Below, piece by piece: positions 47,251 to 56,105 of a stretch of DNA of 64,000 bases. The stretch comes from Fen-1298 sp963833465 (GTDB lineage Bacteria; Bacteroidota; Ignavibacteria; UBA10030): contig CAWHXW010000003.1 of NCBI GenBank assembly GCA_963833465.1, positions 496,001 to 560,000 of the forward strand, given 5' to 3'. The translations under genes were made by a program, and so were the position numbers. Positions within the stretch are counted from its first letter, which is position 1. Each line of letters opens with the position of its first letter. The notes under the pieces are model-generated. The model ran no database searches and was not told the origin of the DNA. It saw only the letters and a list, made by a program, of their open reading frames with translations.

Positions 47251-47646
47251 ATGGAAACAGCATTACTTTATCTTGGGCGAATATTGTTTGGCGGATATTT
47301 TGCTTATAACGGTTTTAATCATTTCAAGATGCTTGATATGATGGCAGGGTACGCGAAATCTAAAGGTGCTCCTATACCTAAATTATCAGTAGCATTCTCT
47401 GGATTACTATTAGGTGCAGGCGGATTAAGCGTGCTCTTTGATTTTTTACCAAACGTCGGTCTTAGTGCTTTAGTAATTTTTTTAATTCCGGTAACGTTTA
47501 TAATGCATGCATTTTGGAAGGTGCAAGATCAAACGGCAAAAATGCATGAAATGATCAATTTTATGAAAAATCTTGCGTTGCTCGGCGCAGTACGTAATTT
47601 TACTGGCGCAGAAACTCGTATAATAATGAGAATGAAAAATAATTAA
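47251..47646 (+). CDS. DoxX-family membrane protein (possible 3' frame break)
   Basis: The 131-residue protein has four hydrophobic segments and starts YLGRILFGGYFAYNGFNHF, with FIMHAFWKVQD typical of DoxX. The given end (RNFTGAETRIIMRMKNN) is polar. Skipping one base near 47590-47594 would give LALLGAVVILLAQKLV and a stop at 47623, a normal final helix, so an artefactual break is possible. DoxX proteins are often grouped with redox enzymes; the function is unclear. GGAGAAATAAA precedes the ATG. Confidence 0.75.
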   Translation: METALLYLGRILFGGYFAYNGFNHFKMLDMMAGYAKSKGAPIPKLSVAFSGLLLGAGGLSVLFDFLPNVGLSALVIFLIPVTFIMHAFWKVQDQTAKMHEMINFMKNLALLGAVRNFTGAETRIIMRMKNN

Positions 47647-47675
47647 TAGTGATGTTTTGGAGTAGGCACTCTTTT

Positions 47676-47972
47676 ATGAATGAATATATGATTATTATCC
47701 GGTTCACAAAATCGCTCAGTGAGGAATTTGCAAGCATGATTCCGAACCAGCGTGTCCAAATTAACAGGTTCATGGAAAAAGGAATACTAACGAGCTATAG
47801 TTTATCTGCCGATCGAGAAATACTTTGGATAACGTTACTTGCGAATTCCATTGAAGCAGCGGAAATTATTCTTAGAATGATGCCTCTGTTCAAGTTTATG
47901 AAATATGAAATTGTCGAATTAATGTTCCATAATAGCCCAAGTTATGCAAGAATGCATTTGTCTATGAACTAA
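47676..47972 (+). CDS. muconolactone-isomerase-like small protein
   Basis: The protein of about 98 residues begins MNEYMIIIRFTKSLSEEFASMIPNQR and has NRFMEKGILTSYSLSADREILWI and FKFMKYEIVELMFHN. This resembles the dimeric alpha/beta-barrel muconolactone isomerase/YciI-like group. No catalytic role can be assigned. ATG 47676 matches the domain start; the longer frame from 47649 adds unconserved residues. It follows doxX in the redox cluster. Confidence 0.5.
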   Translation: MNEYMIIIRFTKSLSEEFASMIPNQRVQINRFMEKGILTSYSLSADREILWITLLANSIEAAEIILRMMPLFKFMKYEIVELMFHNSPSYARMHLSMN

Positions 47973-48032
47973 ACAAATGATCTCGAACACAAAAAAGTAA
48001 AAAACATTTATTGCTAAATATGGAGATAAGTT

Positions 48033-48612
48033 ATGAAAAGACTAACAGTTATTCTGCTTTCGTTTTTCGCTGGTACGGCATTTGTGTTAGCACAATCCGG
48101 ATGGAAGTTAGATAAAGCCCATTCCAGCATCACGTTTGCAGCCCAACATATGGTAATTTCGGAAGTGATCGGAAGCTTTAAAGATTTTACTATAACTTTG
48201 AACTCTGCAAAAGACGATTTCTCGGATGCAGAAATCCACAGGTACTATTAAAGTCGCTAGTCTCAGCACAGATAACACAATGCGGGATAATCATTTAAAA
48301 TCTGACGATTTTTTTAATGCTGAAAAGTTTCCGGAAATAAGTTTTAAAAGCACATCGTTTGAAAAGCTTAGCGATAACAAATATAAAATCACAGGCGATT
48401 TGACAATTCGTGATGTAACAAAGAATGTGACATTTAACGCAGTTCTTAATGGTGTGCTTAAAACTGATCGCGGATTACTTTCTTCCTGGAAAGCAACTAC
48501 AACGATTAACCGGTTTGACTACAATTTAAAGTGGAACAAAACTATAGAAAGCGGCGGATTGATAGTCGGACAAGATGTGACCATTGCATTAAATTTGGAA
48601 TTGAACAAATAA
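48033..48612 (+). CDS. YceI-family periplasmic lipocalin-like protein (frame break)
   Basis: A signal peptide (MKRLTVILLSFFAGTAFVLAQ) is followed by the YceI start GWKLDKAHSSITFAAQHMVISEVIGSF. The given frame stops at 48251 after CAGGTAC (48239-48245). Removing its A joins EIHGTIKVASLSTDNTMRDN and continues LKSDDFFNAEKFPEISFKST to a stop at 48612, giving about 192 residues, the normal YceI length. The family binds polyisoprenoid-type lipids in the periplasm. It ends the MarR-linked cluster. Confidence 0.85.
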
Positions 48613-48621
48613 TCCGTTTTC

Positions 48622-48658
48622 AAGATGAAGCCCGTAAAAGATGGGCTTCATCTTTTTT
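48622..48658 (+). terminator. intrinsic terminator after yceI
   Basis: AAGATGAAGCCC and GGGCTTCATCTT form a 12-bp perfect stem with a 9-base loop, followed directly by a T-run. This is the clearest intrinsic terminator in the window and ends the marR-to-yceI unit. Confidence 0.85.
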
Positions 48659-48809
48659 ACATCTCTTCAAATATTACCAGAATACTCAGGTATTGCAATT
48701 GTATTAGCCAATAGTTATTTTGCTCAGGGAATAATTTCTTTCTTCAACTTCATAGAAATTACGACGCTGAAATTGTTTTTCTTTTTCAATTGCAAGAAAG
48801 GAAAACTAA

Positions 48810-49934
48810 ATGAAAGGTCAGATAATCAAAAAGCATAAAATCAAACGAATTGCTATAAATACAGGTGGCGGCGATGCGCCAGGTTTAAACGCGGTCATCC
48901 GTGCTGTGGTAATTTCTGCTGTTAATCGCGGATGGGAATGTTATGGCATACGCGATGGTTATAACGGTTTACTGGAACCAAAGAATTACACCGATGGCGG
49001 GCTAATTCCACTACCAAGATTTAAAGTACGCGGCATTACGCATCTCGGCGGAACAATTCTTGGTACTACCAATAAAGGTAATCCATTAAAATGGCCGGTG
49101 AAAGGAAGAGACGGCAAATTTCATGAGATCAATCGCACAGATGAATTGATGAAGGCATTTCAGAAAAATAAAATCGATGCACTTGTTGCCGTTGGCGGCG
49201 ATGGATCACTCGGTATAGCTAATGTTCTTTCACAAAAAGGATTACTTGTAGTCGGTGTACCAAAAACCATCGACAATGATTTGGATAGAACAGTGATTAC
49301 GTTCGGATTTGATACTGCAGTATCATTTGCAACAGCTTGTATTGACCGGCTGCACACAACTGCAGAATCGCACCAGCGGGTTATGGTTGTAGAAGTAATG
49401 GGCCGCTATGCAGGATGGATTGCGCTTGAATGCGGTGTCTCCGGTACTGCAGACGCGATTCTCATTCCGGAAATTCCGTACGATATTCATAAGATCACAA
49501 AAAAAATTGAAGGTCGCTGGGAAAGCGGAGCACATTTTGCAATCGTAGTAGTAGCAGAAGGCGCCAAATCGAAAGGCGGAACGGTTTCCGTTGTCTCGAA
49601 AGAAATCGGCCGGGCTGAAAAACTCGGTGGTGCAGGCGAACGCGTAGCAAAAGAAATTCAAGATATCACTGGAAAAGAAACGCGTTGTGTTGTGCTTGGA
49701 CACTTGCTGCGCGGTGGAACCCCAACAACTTTTGACCGGTTAATTTCACTTCGTTTCGGCGCAGCGGCAGTACGTGCTCTTGATGAAGGACAAAACGGCG
49801 TTATGGTTGCGCTTGATCCTCCGACTGTTCGGTACGTGCCGCTTGCCGAAGCTACTAACCGTATGAAATGTGTTCCTGTTGATTGCGACACAGTTCTAAC
49901 GGCTCGCGATTTGGGAATTAGCTTTGGAGATTAA
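48810..49934 (+). CDS. pfkA: ATP-dependent 6-phosphofructokinase
   Basis: The 374-residue enzyme has INTGGGDAPGLNAVIRAV, the ATP loop VGGDGSLGIA, the catalytic PKTIDNDLDRT segment, and VVEVMGRYAGWIALECG. GGDGS suggests ATP use; pyrophosphate-type PFKs usually carry GGDDT there. It phosphorylates fructose 6-phosphate in glycolysis. It is monocistronic by context, after a terminator and before sensor-kinase genes. Confidence 0.9.
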   Translation: MKGQIIKKHKIKRIAINTGGGDAPGLNAVIRAVVISAVNRGWECYGIRDGYNGLLEPKNYTDGGLIPLPRFKVRGITHLGGTILGTTNKGNPLKWPVKGRDGKFHEINRTDELMKAFQKNKIDALVAVGGDGSLGIANVLSQKGLLVVGVPKTIDNDLDRTVITFGFDTAVSFATACIDRLHTTAESHQRVMVVEVMGRYAGWIALECGVSGTADAILIPEIPYDIHKITKKIEGRWESGAHFAIVVVAEGAKSKGGTVSVVSKEIGRAEKLGGAGERVAKEIQDITGKETRCVVLGHLLRGGTPTTFDRLISLRFGAAAVRALDEGQNGVMVALDPPTVRYVPLAEATNRMKCVPVDCDTVLTARDLGISFGD

Positions 49935-50036
49935 TTTAATCATTAAAAGTAAAAGGACATTTAAATTTATTATTATGCTTTATTGAACAAATTTGTTTGA
50001 ACCCGATATCTGACTTAAACGATTGGAGACTATACT

Positions 50037-52016
50037 ATGCCCGCGCTAACTGGATATACCGATATCGAACGCCAGCAAACCGAAAAAGCCCTTCAAGAGT
50101 CCGATGGACGTTATAGGTTGCTTGCCGAAAATATACAAGATGTAATATGGACGATGGATCTGCATGGACACTTTACTTATGTAAGTCCATCTGTTTTTCA
50201 GCTAAGAGGTTATACGGCAGAAGAAGTGATGCAGCAGTCTGTCCAAGAAGCATTTACTTCCGATTCGGCGGTACGGATTTTAGGCGGTATTCAATTGTTA
50301 TTAGCACAGGATGAAAAATTGGATATTCATTCAAATTTGGAACTGCAGCAGCCCCGTAAAGACGGAAGCATCGTTTGGACTGAAGTAATTGTGAATATTA
50401 TCTTTGATAAACAAGGATCTGCACAGACTGTTCTTGGAGTAAGCCGCAACATTTCCGAGCGTAAAATTGCCGAAGAAAAAATTGCTGAACAAGCTCATCT
50501 ATTAGATGTTGCTCTTGACCCAATTATTCTACGTGATATGAATGATACTCTTATATTTTGGAATAAAGCCGCAGAAAAATTGTACGGATGGACATTCGAA
50601 GAAGCAAGAACATTGAAAGTGAATCAATTCATAGCAGAAGTAGATCAGCCCAAATACGAACGTGGAGTAAAAGAGTTTCTTGATAAAGGAGAATGCAGAA
50701 TCGAATTGCAGCAACGAGCTAAAAATGGTCGTAAAATTATAACTCTCTCTCAATGGTCTCTCGTAAGGAATCAGGATGGCAGACCTTACGCCCGACTTTC
50801 AATTGACCGTGATATTACTGAACAGCGAAATTTTGAAATACAACTCCGTCGTTCGCAGCGAATGGAAAGTTTGGGAACTTTAGCAGGCGGCATTGCTCAT
50901 GATTTAAATAATGTTCTTGCGCCTATTCTTATGTCTATCCAGATTTTAAATATGAAAGTTACTGATCCAAATCTTAAAAGACTTATTGCAAATCTTGAAT
51001 CAAGCACAAAACGAGGAAGTGAAGTAATCAAGCAGGTTTCTACATTTGCGCGCGGCATTGAAAAAGAATTTGTGCCTCAACAATTGCGGTATGTTGTTTC
51101 TGAAATTGAATCCATTATCAATGGAACATTTCCCAAGAATATCCAATTGCGCATCGGAATTTCAAAGAATTTGTCGCTTGTTTTAGGCGATGCAGCGCAA
51201 TTACAGCAGATGCTGATGAATCTTTGTATAAATGCGCGCGATGCTATGCCGGATGGAGGCCGTCTCACCGTCACAGCCGAAGGCATGTGCATGGATGAAA
51301 GCTTTGCTCGTTTGATTCTTGGTGCACATCCAGGTCAGTATGTCGTTCTTACGGTTGCGGATACAGGCACGGGCATTCCGGTAGAAATTCAAGAAAAAGT
51401 TTTTGAGCCATTCTTTACAACAAAAGAAAAAGGCAAAGGTGCAGGGCTTGGCCTTTCGATGGTTTATACTATTGTAAAATCGCACAATAGTTTCATAAAA
51501 TTGTACAGCGAAATTGGCAAAGGAACAGAAATAAAAATCTTCCTGCCTGCAACTCAGCAGATTGAAAAAAAAGTCGTGCCCATTTTAGAAGATACACCTT
51601 CAATTGGAAACGGAGAAAATATTCTTGTTGTTGACGATGAACTATCTGTATTACAGATTTCTAAGGAAGTTCTCGAGGCGCGCGGTTATCGCGTGCTGAC
51701 AGCTGCGGATGGTGCAGAAGCAACTGCCATTTTTGCAAGCGCAGAAAAAGAATCTATTGATCTCGTAATAACTGATATGAATATGCCGTTGATGGATGGA
51801 TCATCAACTATCAGAGCTTTGAGAAGACTTGCACCATCTTTGAAAATAATTGTCTCAAGCGGTTTGTTGACGGATGTAAATTCAGCAGGCGTAGCTGGAC
51901 TTGATATTCAGGGATACCTTACAAAACCATATACTGCCGACCAGCTTGCGGCAATGGTTAGTAAAGTTCTTAAAAAAGAATATATTCCGGAATCCGACAA
52001 GGCTAATAATATTTAA
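50037..52016 (+). CDS. PAS-PAS hybrid sensor histidine kinase
   Basis: The 659-residue soluble protein has PAS1 at about 22-140 (RYRLLAENIQDVIWTM) and PAS2 at about 150-265. The dimerisation helix carries H288 (GGIAHDLNNVLAPIL). The HATPase domain has NLCINARDAMPDGG, DTGTGIP and KGAGLGLSMVY. A C-terminal receiver has D580 in DLVITDMNMP and the usual GYLTKPY Lys. No membrane segment or signal peptide is seen, so it senses an internal signal. GGAG precedes the ATG. Confidence 0.88.
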   Translation: MPALTGYTDIERQQTEKALQESDGRYRLLAENIQDVIWTMDLHGHFTYVSPSVFQLRGYTAEEVMQQSVQEAFTSDSAVRILGGIQLLLAQDEKLDIHSNLELQQPRKDGSIVWTEVIVNIIFDKQGSAQTVLGVSRNISERKIAEEKIAEQAHLLDVALDPIILRDMNDTLIFWNKAAEKLYGWTFEEARTLKVNQFIAEVDQPKYERGVKEFLDKGECRIELQQRAKNGRKIITLSQWSLVRNQDGRPYARLSIDRDITEQRNFEIQLRRSQRMESLGTLAGGIAHDLNNVLAPILMSIQILNMKVTDPNLKRLIANLESSTKRGSEVIKQVSTFARGIEKEFVPQQLRYVVSEIESIINGTFPKNIQLRIGISKNLSLVLGDAAQLQQMLMNLCINARDAMPDGGRLTVTAEGMCMDESFARLILGAHPGQYVVLTVADTGTGIPVEIQEKVFEPFFTTKEKGKGAGLGLSMVYTIVKSHNSFIKLYSEIGKGTEIKIFLPATQQIEKKVVPILEDTPSIGNGENILVVDDELSVLQISKEVLEARGYRVLTAADGAEATAIFASAEKESIDLVITDMNMPLMDGSSTIRALRRLAPSLKIIVSSGLLTDVNSAGVAGLDIQGYLTKPYTADQLAAMVSKVLKKEYIPESDKANNI

Positions 52017-52135
52017 CGTTATAGTCTGTGCTATTAGTATTTAATTCTAAGAAGTAACTAAGTAAACAGCCAATAACATTTTGATATAACTTTTGATATG
52101 ATTTGAGTTATGCAAAGCAATACTGGAAATTAATT

Positions 52136-53500
52136 ATGATGTCTAAAATGGATCCAAGAATTCGGAAATATGTTGAAATAGCTCAAGCTATGAAGCAAGG
52201 TCGCTTCAATGTAAGTATTTCAAGAGAAGGGACAGACGAAGTGGCTGAACTCGGGGTGGCGCTTGAAGACCTTGCCCGTTCATTGGAAAAACATTTTGAA
52301 GAAATAAAAACACTTACAAAAATTACTACTCATATTAATTCTGGAATGTTATTAGATGATGTGCTCAATTCTGTTTTTGATTCTTTCCGGCCAATTATTC
52401 CATACGATCGCATTGGATGTGCACTTATTGAAGAGAAAGGAAAAATAGTACGGGCTTACTGGGCACGTTCAGATGTCGGTGATATGGAAATTACTAAAGG
52501 ATTTTCGTCGCCGTTAGAAGGAAGCAGTTTACAAAATATTATAGAAACAGGACAACCGCGTATTATAAACAACTTAGAAACGTATCTTATCGACCATCCT
52601 AACTCTGAATCGACACAAAAAATCGTGAAAGAAGGAATGCGCTCCAGTCTTACATGTCCATTAAACGCTATGGGAAAAGCCATAGGATTTCTATTCTTTT
52701 CGAGTATAGAAGCAGGTACGTATGAAAAAGCCCATCAAGATATTTTTATACAGATTGCCAATCAATTATCTATTATTGTAGAAAAAAGCAGGTATCTACA
52801 ACAGCTTCTTGATTTAAACGAACTTAAAAATAAGTTCCTTGGCATGGCAGCACATGATTTACGAAATCCACTCTCAGCCATTAAATCGTATCTTGAATTA
52901 TTTCTCACTAATGCATTAGGCGAACTAACCGCCGATCAAAGAGAAGTTCTGAATGATATAAATCAGTCAAGCGATATCATGCTTGGATTAATCAATGATC
53001 TTCTTGATGTGACGGCAATTGAAACGGGAAACTTGCAATTAAAACGACAAACGACAAATCTTGATGAGCTTCTCTATGCAATCCAGGATTCTCTTAGAGT
53101 ACTTACAAACTCTAAATCAATGGAGATCAAACTTGATCTTCCCAAGTCACTGCCTGTTCTGCAAATTGATCAAGCTCGGTTTAAGCAAGTAATTACGAAC
53201 TTGATTACGAATGCCGTGAAATATTCTTTTTCTCATACTATAATCTTTCTAGGTGTAAAGGTATTTCAGAAAGAGGTGTGGATATCGGTAAAAGATCATG
53301 GGCAAGGCATTCCTGTTGACGAAATGAAGAATCTGTTCAAGGATTTTTCGCGTACCAGCGTGAAACCAACTGCAGGTGAGAAATCAATCGGTCTTGGACT
53401 TGCGATTACACGCCGTATCGTCGAAGCTCCTGGTGGCATCATTTGGGTAGATAGTGAAATTGGGAAAGGTTCAACTTTTACTTTTTCACTACCAATTTAA
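52136..53500 (+). CDS. HAMP-like/GAF sensor histidine kinase
   Basis: The protein of about 454 residues opens with a HAMP-like helix pair (IAQAMKQGRFNVSIS, DEVAELGVALEDLARSLE). A GAF domain follows at about 60-215, then HisKA with H240 (MAAHDLRNPLSAIKSYLE) and an HATPase domain (NLITNAVKYS, DHGQGIP, KSIGLGLAITRRIVE). No transmembrane segment is present. The in-frame ATG 52136 is preferred over TTG 52103. It lies 120 bases after the hybrid kinase, and the two may work together. Confidence 0.85.
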   Translation: MMSKMDPRIRKYVEIAQAMKQGRFNVSISREGTDEVAELGVALEDLARSLEKHFEEIKTLTKITTHINSGMLLDDVLNSVFDSFRPIIPYDRIGCALIEEKGKIVRAYWARSDVGDMEITKGFSSPLEGSSLQNIIETGQPRIINNLETYLIDHPNSESTQKIVKEGMRSSLTCPLNAMGKAIGFLFFSSIEAGTYEKAHQDIFIQIANQLSIIVEKSRYLQQLLDLNELKNKFLGMAAHDLRNPLSAIKSYLELFLTNALGELTADQREVLNDINQSSDIMLGLINDLLDVTAIETGNLQLKRQTTNLDELLYAIQDSLRVLTNSKSMEIKLDLPKSLPVLQIDQARFKQVITNLITNAVKYSFSHTIIFLGVKVFQKEVWISVKDHGQGIPVDEMKNLFKDFSRTSVKPTAGEKSIGLGLAITRRIVEAPGGIIWVDSEIGKGSTFTFSLPI

Positions 53501-53537
53501 TAAGAAGAAACTAACTAATATTAAGTGGATGTAATAT

Positions 53538-54026
53538 ATGGCAGTGAGAATATTTATCACAGGCGGAACATTTGATAAAGAATACAATGAGTTGGACGGC
53601 AAACTTTTTTTCAAAGACACGCATTTACAGGAAATGCTTAAACTCGGCAGATGTAAACTGCCAACAGAAATTCGTACTTTGATGCTTGTTGATAGTTTAG
53701 AAATGACAGACGCAGATCGTCAGATTATTATTGAGCAATGCCGGAAATGCAAAGAAGATCGAATCGTCATCACACATGGCACTGATACAATGGAAGAAAC
53801 AGCAAAGGTGCTTGGTCAAGCAGGTCTCGAAAAGACTATTGTGCTTACCGGCGCGATGGTGCCGTACAAATTTGGCAGTTCTGACGGACTTTTTAATTTA
53901 GGCAGTGCGCTTGCGTTTGCACAAACTCTTTCAAGAGGTGTTTATGTTGCAATGAACGGACGGTTTTTTTTATGGAACAATGTTAAAAAAAACCGGAGAA
54001 CAGGAGAATTTGAAGAAATAAAATAG
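53538..54026 (+). CDS. short asparaginase-domain protein
   Basis: The 162-residue protein covers only the N-terminal asparaginase domain: FITGGTFDKEYNELDG holds the first nucleophile Thr, and VITHGTDTMEETAKVL holds the second catalytic Thr-Asp pair. Free-standing versions of this length are known, so it need not be a truncation. Activity on asparagine is unproven. It runs up to tRNA-Val, which is on the other strand. Confidence 0.75.
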   Translation: MAVRIFITGGTFDKEYNELDGKLFFKDTHLQEMLKLGRCKLPTEIRTLMLVDSLEMTDADRQIIIEQCRKCKEDRIVITHGTDTMEETAKVLGQAGLEKTIVLTGAMVPYKFGSSDGLFNLGSALAFAQTLSRGVYVAMNGRFFLWNNVKKNRRTGEFEEIK

Positions 54027-54043
54027 CATTGGCTTTTTATTTG

Positions 54044-54118
54044 TGGACGCTGTAGGGATCGAACCTACGACCTCCGCCTTGTAAGGGCGGCGCTCTGAAC
54101 CAGCTGAGCTAAGCGTCC
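54044..54118 (-). tRNA. tRNA-Val (anticodon TAC)
   Basis: On the minus strand the 75 bases fold as a cloverleaf. The acceptor stem GGACGCT/AGCGTCC carries discriminator A. The D-arm is GCTCAGCTGG, the anticodon stem is CCGCC/GGCGG with loop CTTACAA (anticodon TAC, valine), and the T-arm contains GGTTCGATCC. CCA is not encoded. It lies between the asparaginase-like gene and the TerB-like gene. Confidence 0.93.
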
Positions 54119-54461
54119 AAAATTCGACTCTTAAATGCTATCCAATACTCTCTAAATACATTTAATTGTTATGTAATTTAATCAATGTTATCTGCTATTG
54201 CAAACCATTAACAATTATGGGGCGCATCATTTTCAGTACGGGGAAAGATTCAATCCAATGCATTGTCTCCGAATATTGGTAGTACGAAAAAGCTGCTTAG
54301 ATACTATTCAAGATATCTTTGCTCTATATTTTTGAGTCAATGTGATATACATTGTTTCTATTATTGGTACTTGCATAACATAAAAAGAATTTGTTTATTC
54401 TTAATATACGTATCCGATGTGGTGTTGCTATCATAATTCTTACTTTTTAGGAAATACTATA
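54119..54461. other. 343-base gap without a visible gene
   Basis: This AT-rich stretch between tRNA-Val and the TerB-like gene holds no reading frame, strong hairpin, repeat or promoter pair that I can support. Confidence 0.5.
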
Positions 54462-54872
54462 ATGAACACAAATTCCATTTCTAAAGATGAATCTGTAATA
54501 TCTGCACAGACAGCACTGTGTCTTGCATCAATTACAATGGTGGGAATTGATGGAGAATTCAAGGAAGAAGAATTAGAGAAACTTCGCACTTTGATTCATA
54601 CAGATGAATCGGCTTTTTTAAAAGCATTCAGTTTCTACAATGATCGACCTCTCGATGTTTGTATAAAAACGGTTTCTGCAACATTAAACAATGAACAAAA
54701 ACGAATAACATATCAAGTTCTATACGATCTCGCGCAGGTCGATAGGGACTTCGCGGTATCTGAACAAGATCTTCTTAATCAATATGCGGCAGAGTTTAAA
54801 TTGGACAAGGGATTTACTTCTTCCATAAAAAGTACGCCTAGTCATAAATATAATCTTGCAGCGTTTGGTTAA
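54462..54872 (+). CDS. TerB-like helical protein
   Basis: The product of about 136 residues is all-helical, with the tellurite-resistance TerB pattern: an N-terminal ASITMVGIDGEFKEEELEKLRTLI acidic turn and a later VLYDLAQVDRDFAVSEQDLL acidic turn. TerB-like proteins bind metal through these acidic residues; their biological role is not settled. ATG 54462 follows TTTTTAGGAAA. It is convergent with the cydB operon. Confidence 0.55.
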   Translation: MNTNSISKDESVISAQTALCLASITMVGIDGEFKEEELEKLRTLIHTDESAFLKAFSFYNDRPLDVCIKTVSATLNNEQKRITYQVLYDLAQVDRDFAVSEQDLLNQYAAEFKLDKGFTSSIKSTPSHKYNLAAFG

Positions 54873-55076
54873 ACCCTGATTATGCATTAGATATTCTTCA
54901 ATTGTAATAACACTTTAAGTTCTTTAAGAAAAATGTTTTGCAGGATTTTGAGGGTGGAGGAATTCTCTATCGCATAATTTGGGTTAAAAACATTTCGGCT
55001 GTTAATTAAAACTATTAAAATAATTAACTGTCTAACCCTTAAGTCTTAAAGATCACTTCATAATTAATCGCTCTTT

Positions 55077-56093
55077 TTAATAACTTTCCTCTGTAATATC
55101 AACCTTCCCTCGAAAAACATAGTGGATAAAGATTGAATATGCGATCACTATTGGAACACCTATTATAGCAATGACCAGCATTGTTTGTAATGTTAATTGA
55201 CTGGAAGATGAGTTAAAAATTGTAAGACTATATTTTAAATTAATCGACGATGGTACAAGTCGCGGATAGAGATTGAGTGCCATTTGGCATAGCATCGACA
55301 TAATGATTAATGACGAAAGGAGAAATGCACGATTAAAATTTCCAGCTCTCAAAAGAATTGGAAGGTACACTATACATACTAGTAGTGCAATGAGAGGAAT
55401 ATAAAACATTGGATTACTGGATAAGTTATTGAAGAGAAATGGCGACACAACCCAAGTCCACGCTGTTATAAGAATGTACATGACCACGTAATTAATCCAA
55501 AAATACAATGCCCATTTCTGGAGACGGCCACGCAGATCGTTATCAGTTTTTGTTGCAAGATAGATTGCACCATGCATCATAAAAAGTACCACACTCAACA
55601 AACCGACACCAATAGAATACAGATTAAGCAAACCAATGAAGGTGCCAAGATAATTACCATTCACATCGATTGGTACTCCATGAAGAATATTTCCTAAAGC
55701 AACTCCAAAGAGAAGGGCAGAAAAAAAACTTCCAAGTCCAAAAACCCAATCCCATACGTGCCGCCAGAGTTGTGAATCAACCTTACTGCGAAATTCAAAA
55801 GACACTGCACGAAATATAAGTGCTGCCAACAGCAGAGTTAGTGCAATATAGAAGCCGCTAAATACAGTTGCATAGACAATCGGAAAAGCCGCGAATAATG
55901 CGCCTCCACTGGTGAGAAGCCATACCTCATTGCCATCCCACACGGGTCCTATAGCATTGAAGTGAATACGCCGTTCTTTTTCATTGCGTCCGAAGAGCGA
56001 TAAAATGCCGACTCCAAAATCAAATCCATCTAGAACTGAGTAGCCGATTATCAACACAACGATAAGCCAGAACCAAATCGTGTTCAAATCCAT
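55077..56093 (-). CDS. cydB: cytochrome bd quinol oxidase subunit II
   Basis: The 338-residue membrane protein has about eight or nine helices and the CydB opening WFWLIVVLIIGYSVLDGFDFGVGIL. The WDGNEVWLLTSGGALFAAFP segment matches the family. It forms the second subunit of the high-affinity bd oxidase in the inner membrane. It starts 12 bases after cydA ends, in the same direction, so the pair is an operon. It is the last gene of the leftward block. Confidence 0.93.
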   Translation of the reverse strand: MDLNTIWFWLIVVLIIGYSVLDGFDFGVGILSLFGRNEKERRIHFNAIGPVWDGNEVWLLTSGGALFAAFPIVYATVFSGFYIALTLLLAALIFRAVSFEFRSKVDSQLWRHVWDWVFGLGSFFSALLFGVALGNILHGVPIDVNGNYLGTFIGLLNLYSIGVGLLSVVLFMMHGAIYLATKTDNDLRGRLQKWALYFWINYVVMYILITAWTWVVSPFLFNNLSSNPMFYIPLIALLVCIVYLPILLRAGNFNRAFLLSSLIIMSMLCQMALNLYPRLVPSSINLKYSLTIFNSSSSQLTLQTMLVIAIIGVPIVIAYSIFIHYVFRGKVDITEESY

Positions 56094-56105
56094 ATCTATA
56101 AACTC

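Noticed and set aside
48641..48809. Short ORF between yceI and pfkA
   Set aside because: It begins inside the intrinsic terminator and has no domain; it is probably chance coding in the pfkA leader.
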